Positions 62,843-63,416 of a stretch of 63,416 nt of DNA are shown in pieces. The DNA lies in the NCBI GenBank assembly GCA_019359075.1, contig JAHHIB010000048.1, positions 1 through 63,416 on the forward strand, read 5' to 3'. The position numbers were made by a program, and so were the translations under genes. The notes beneath the pieces are model-generated. The model had not been told where the DNA came from and did not search any database. It was given only the letters and a program-made list of their open reading frames with translations. Positions within the stretch are counted from its first letter, which is position 1; every line of letters begins with the position of its first letter. This DNA is from Kalymmatonema hyalinum WJT4-NPBG1. GTDB lineage: Bacteria > Cyanobacteriota > Cyanobacteriia > Cyanobacteriales > Nostocaceae.

Positions 62843-63416
62843 TCAAGGAAGATTTTCAAAATTTTCACGGCAGGTAACTGTATAAGGATGGTTTACGCCT
62901 AAGCATCGCTCATAAATTTCCAAAGCTTGCTGATACAACGGTTCGGCTTGTGAGTACCTTCCTTGGGAATCGTAGAGTAATGCCAGGTTGTTCAGGCTGG
63001 TGGCGACAGAGGGATGTTCCTCTCCCAGCAGCCGTCTTCTCATTTCCAAGGCTTGCTGATACAACGGTTCCGCTTGTGAGTACCTTCGTTGGGAATCGTA
63101 GAGTAATGCCAGGTTGTTCAGGCTGGTGGCGACATCCGGATGTTCCTCTCCCAGCAGCCGTCTTCTCATTTCCAAGGCTTGCTGATACAACGGTTCCGCT
63201 TGTGAGTACCTTCGTTGGGAATCGTAGAGTAATGCCAGGTTGTTCAGGCTGGTGGCGACATCCGGATGTTCCTCTCCCAGCAGCCGTCTTCTCATTTGCA
63301 AGGCTTGCTGATACAACGGTTCGGCTTGTGAGTACCTTCCTTGGGATTCGTAGAGTCCTGCCAGGTTGTTCAGGCTGGTGGCGACATCCGGATGTTCCTC
63401 TCCCAGCAGCCGTCTT
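62843..63416 (-). CDS. Tetratricopeptide-repeat protein (TPR_12 type), 5' part outside window
   Basis: The frame is open to the window end, where the reading enters as RRLLGEEHPDVATSLNNLA. At least four 42-residue repeats of the kinesin-light-chain type are present, each with AEPLYQQALEMRRRLLGEEH and a VATSLNNLALLYDSQ helix pair. The last repeat diverges (ALEIYERCLGVNHPYTVT) and the protein ends ENFENLP. Cyanobacterial TPR_12 arrays often follow an NB-ARC or CHAT domain, which would be off the window. They act as protein-protein scaffolds. Two successive 126-bp units (63065-63190 and 63191-63316) differ by one base. Confidence 0.9.
   Translation of the reverse strand, partial: RRLLGEEHPDVATSLNNLAGLYESQGRYSQAEPLYQQALQMRRRLLGEEHPDVATSLNNLALLYDSQRRYSQAEPLYQQALEMRRRLLGEEHPDVATSLNNLALLYDSQRRYSQAEPLYQQALEMRRRLLGEEHPSVATSLNNLALLYDSQGRYSQAEPLYQQALEIYERCLGVNHPYTVTCRENFENLP

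Noticed and set aside
62843-63416. 126-bp tandem repeat as non-coding satellite
   Set aside because: The frame is open throughout and each unit encodes a perfect 42-residue TPR.

Overview
The window looks like the chromosome of a filamentous, probably heterocyst-forming cyanobacterium. Evidence seen in the sequence: many copies of the HIP1 octamer GCGATCGC, tandem high-light-inducible proteins, a PATAN-type response regulator, an AT-rich background with blocks of short GC-rich palindromic repeats, and a hepC-hepA pair inside a long polysaccharide locus that resembles the 'HEP island' of Anabaena PCC 7120 (the resemblance is from memory of that locus, not from a search).

Layout. 1-6.5 kb: a truncated and a complete Hlip gene, an SLC13/ArsB-type permease, a universal stress protein, and a three-gene NrtB-NrtA-NrtD-like ABC importer on the minus strand. 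7-16.9 kb: a histidine kinase, a remnant of a GMC oxidoreductase gene, an RNase III with an extra N-terminal Swt1/HEPN-like domain, small NTF2-like, glycine-zipper and YciI proteins, pheT, an HD phosphohydrolase and a PATAN response regulator. 17.6-21.4 kb: a vWA protein, a PP2C phosphatase and a kinase-TPR protein, together matching the 'TerY-P triad' of predicted stress signalling systems.

22.1-47.1 kb (all plus strand): the exopolysaccharide locus. It runs from sugar-nucleotide enzymes (rfbF, an LhgO-like FAD oxidoreductase, an SDR, a phytanoyl-dioxygenase-like enzyme, an RfbC-like epimerase, a SAF-domain dehydrogenase) through glycosyltransferases, a Wzc-like chain-length/BY-kinase protein, the hepC-like initiating sugar transferase and the hepA-like ABC exporter, to more glycosyltransferases and a Wzy/WaaL-like polymerase. 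47.1-55.8 kb (minus strand): two paralogous GT4 genes flanking a GINT1-like propeller protein and an epimerase, then a large membrane-anchored propeller protein. 57.7-60.7 kb (plus): a GT4, a decayed GT2 and another GT4. 61-63.4 kb: small orphan genes, two MITE-like elements and the 3' part of a TPR protein built of almost identical 126-bp units.

The genes from 22 to 61 kb plausibly build, extend and export one envelope polysaccharide: nucleotide sugar modification, lipid-linked initiation (HepC), chain extension by about a dozen GT2/GT4 enzymes, polymerisation, and export or length control (HepA, Wzc-like). Several genes show decay or rearrangement (GMC remnant, two broken GT2 genes, an interrupted small reading frame, an orphan IS200/IS605 end), and the intergenic DNA is rich in palindromic repeats. 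No tRNA, rRNA or CRISPR array was recognised.
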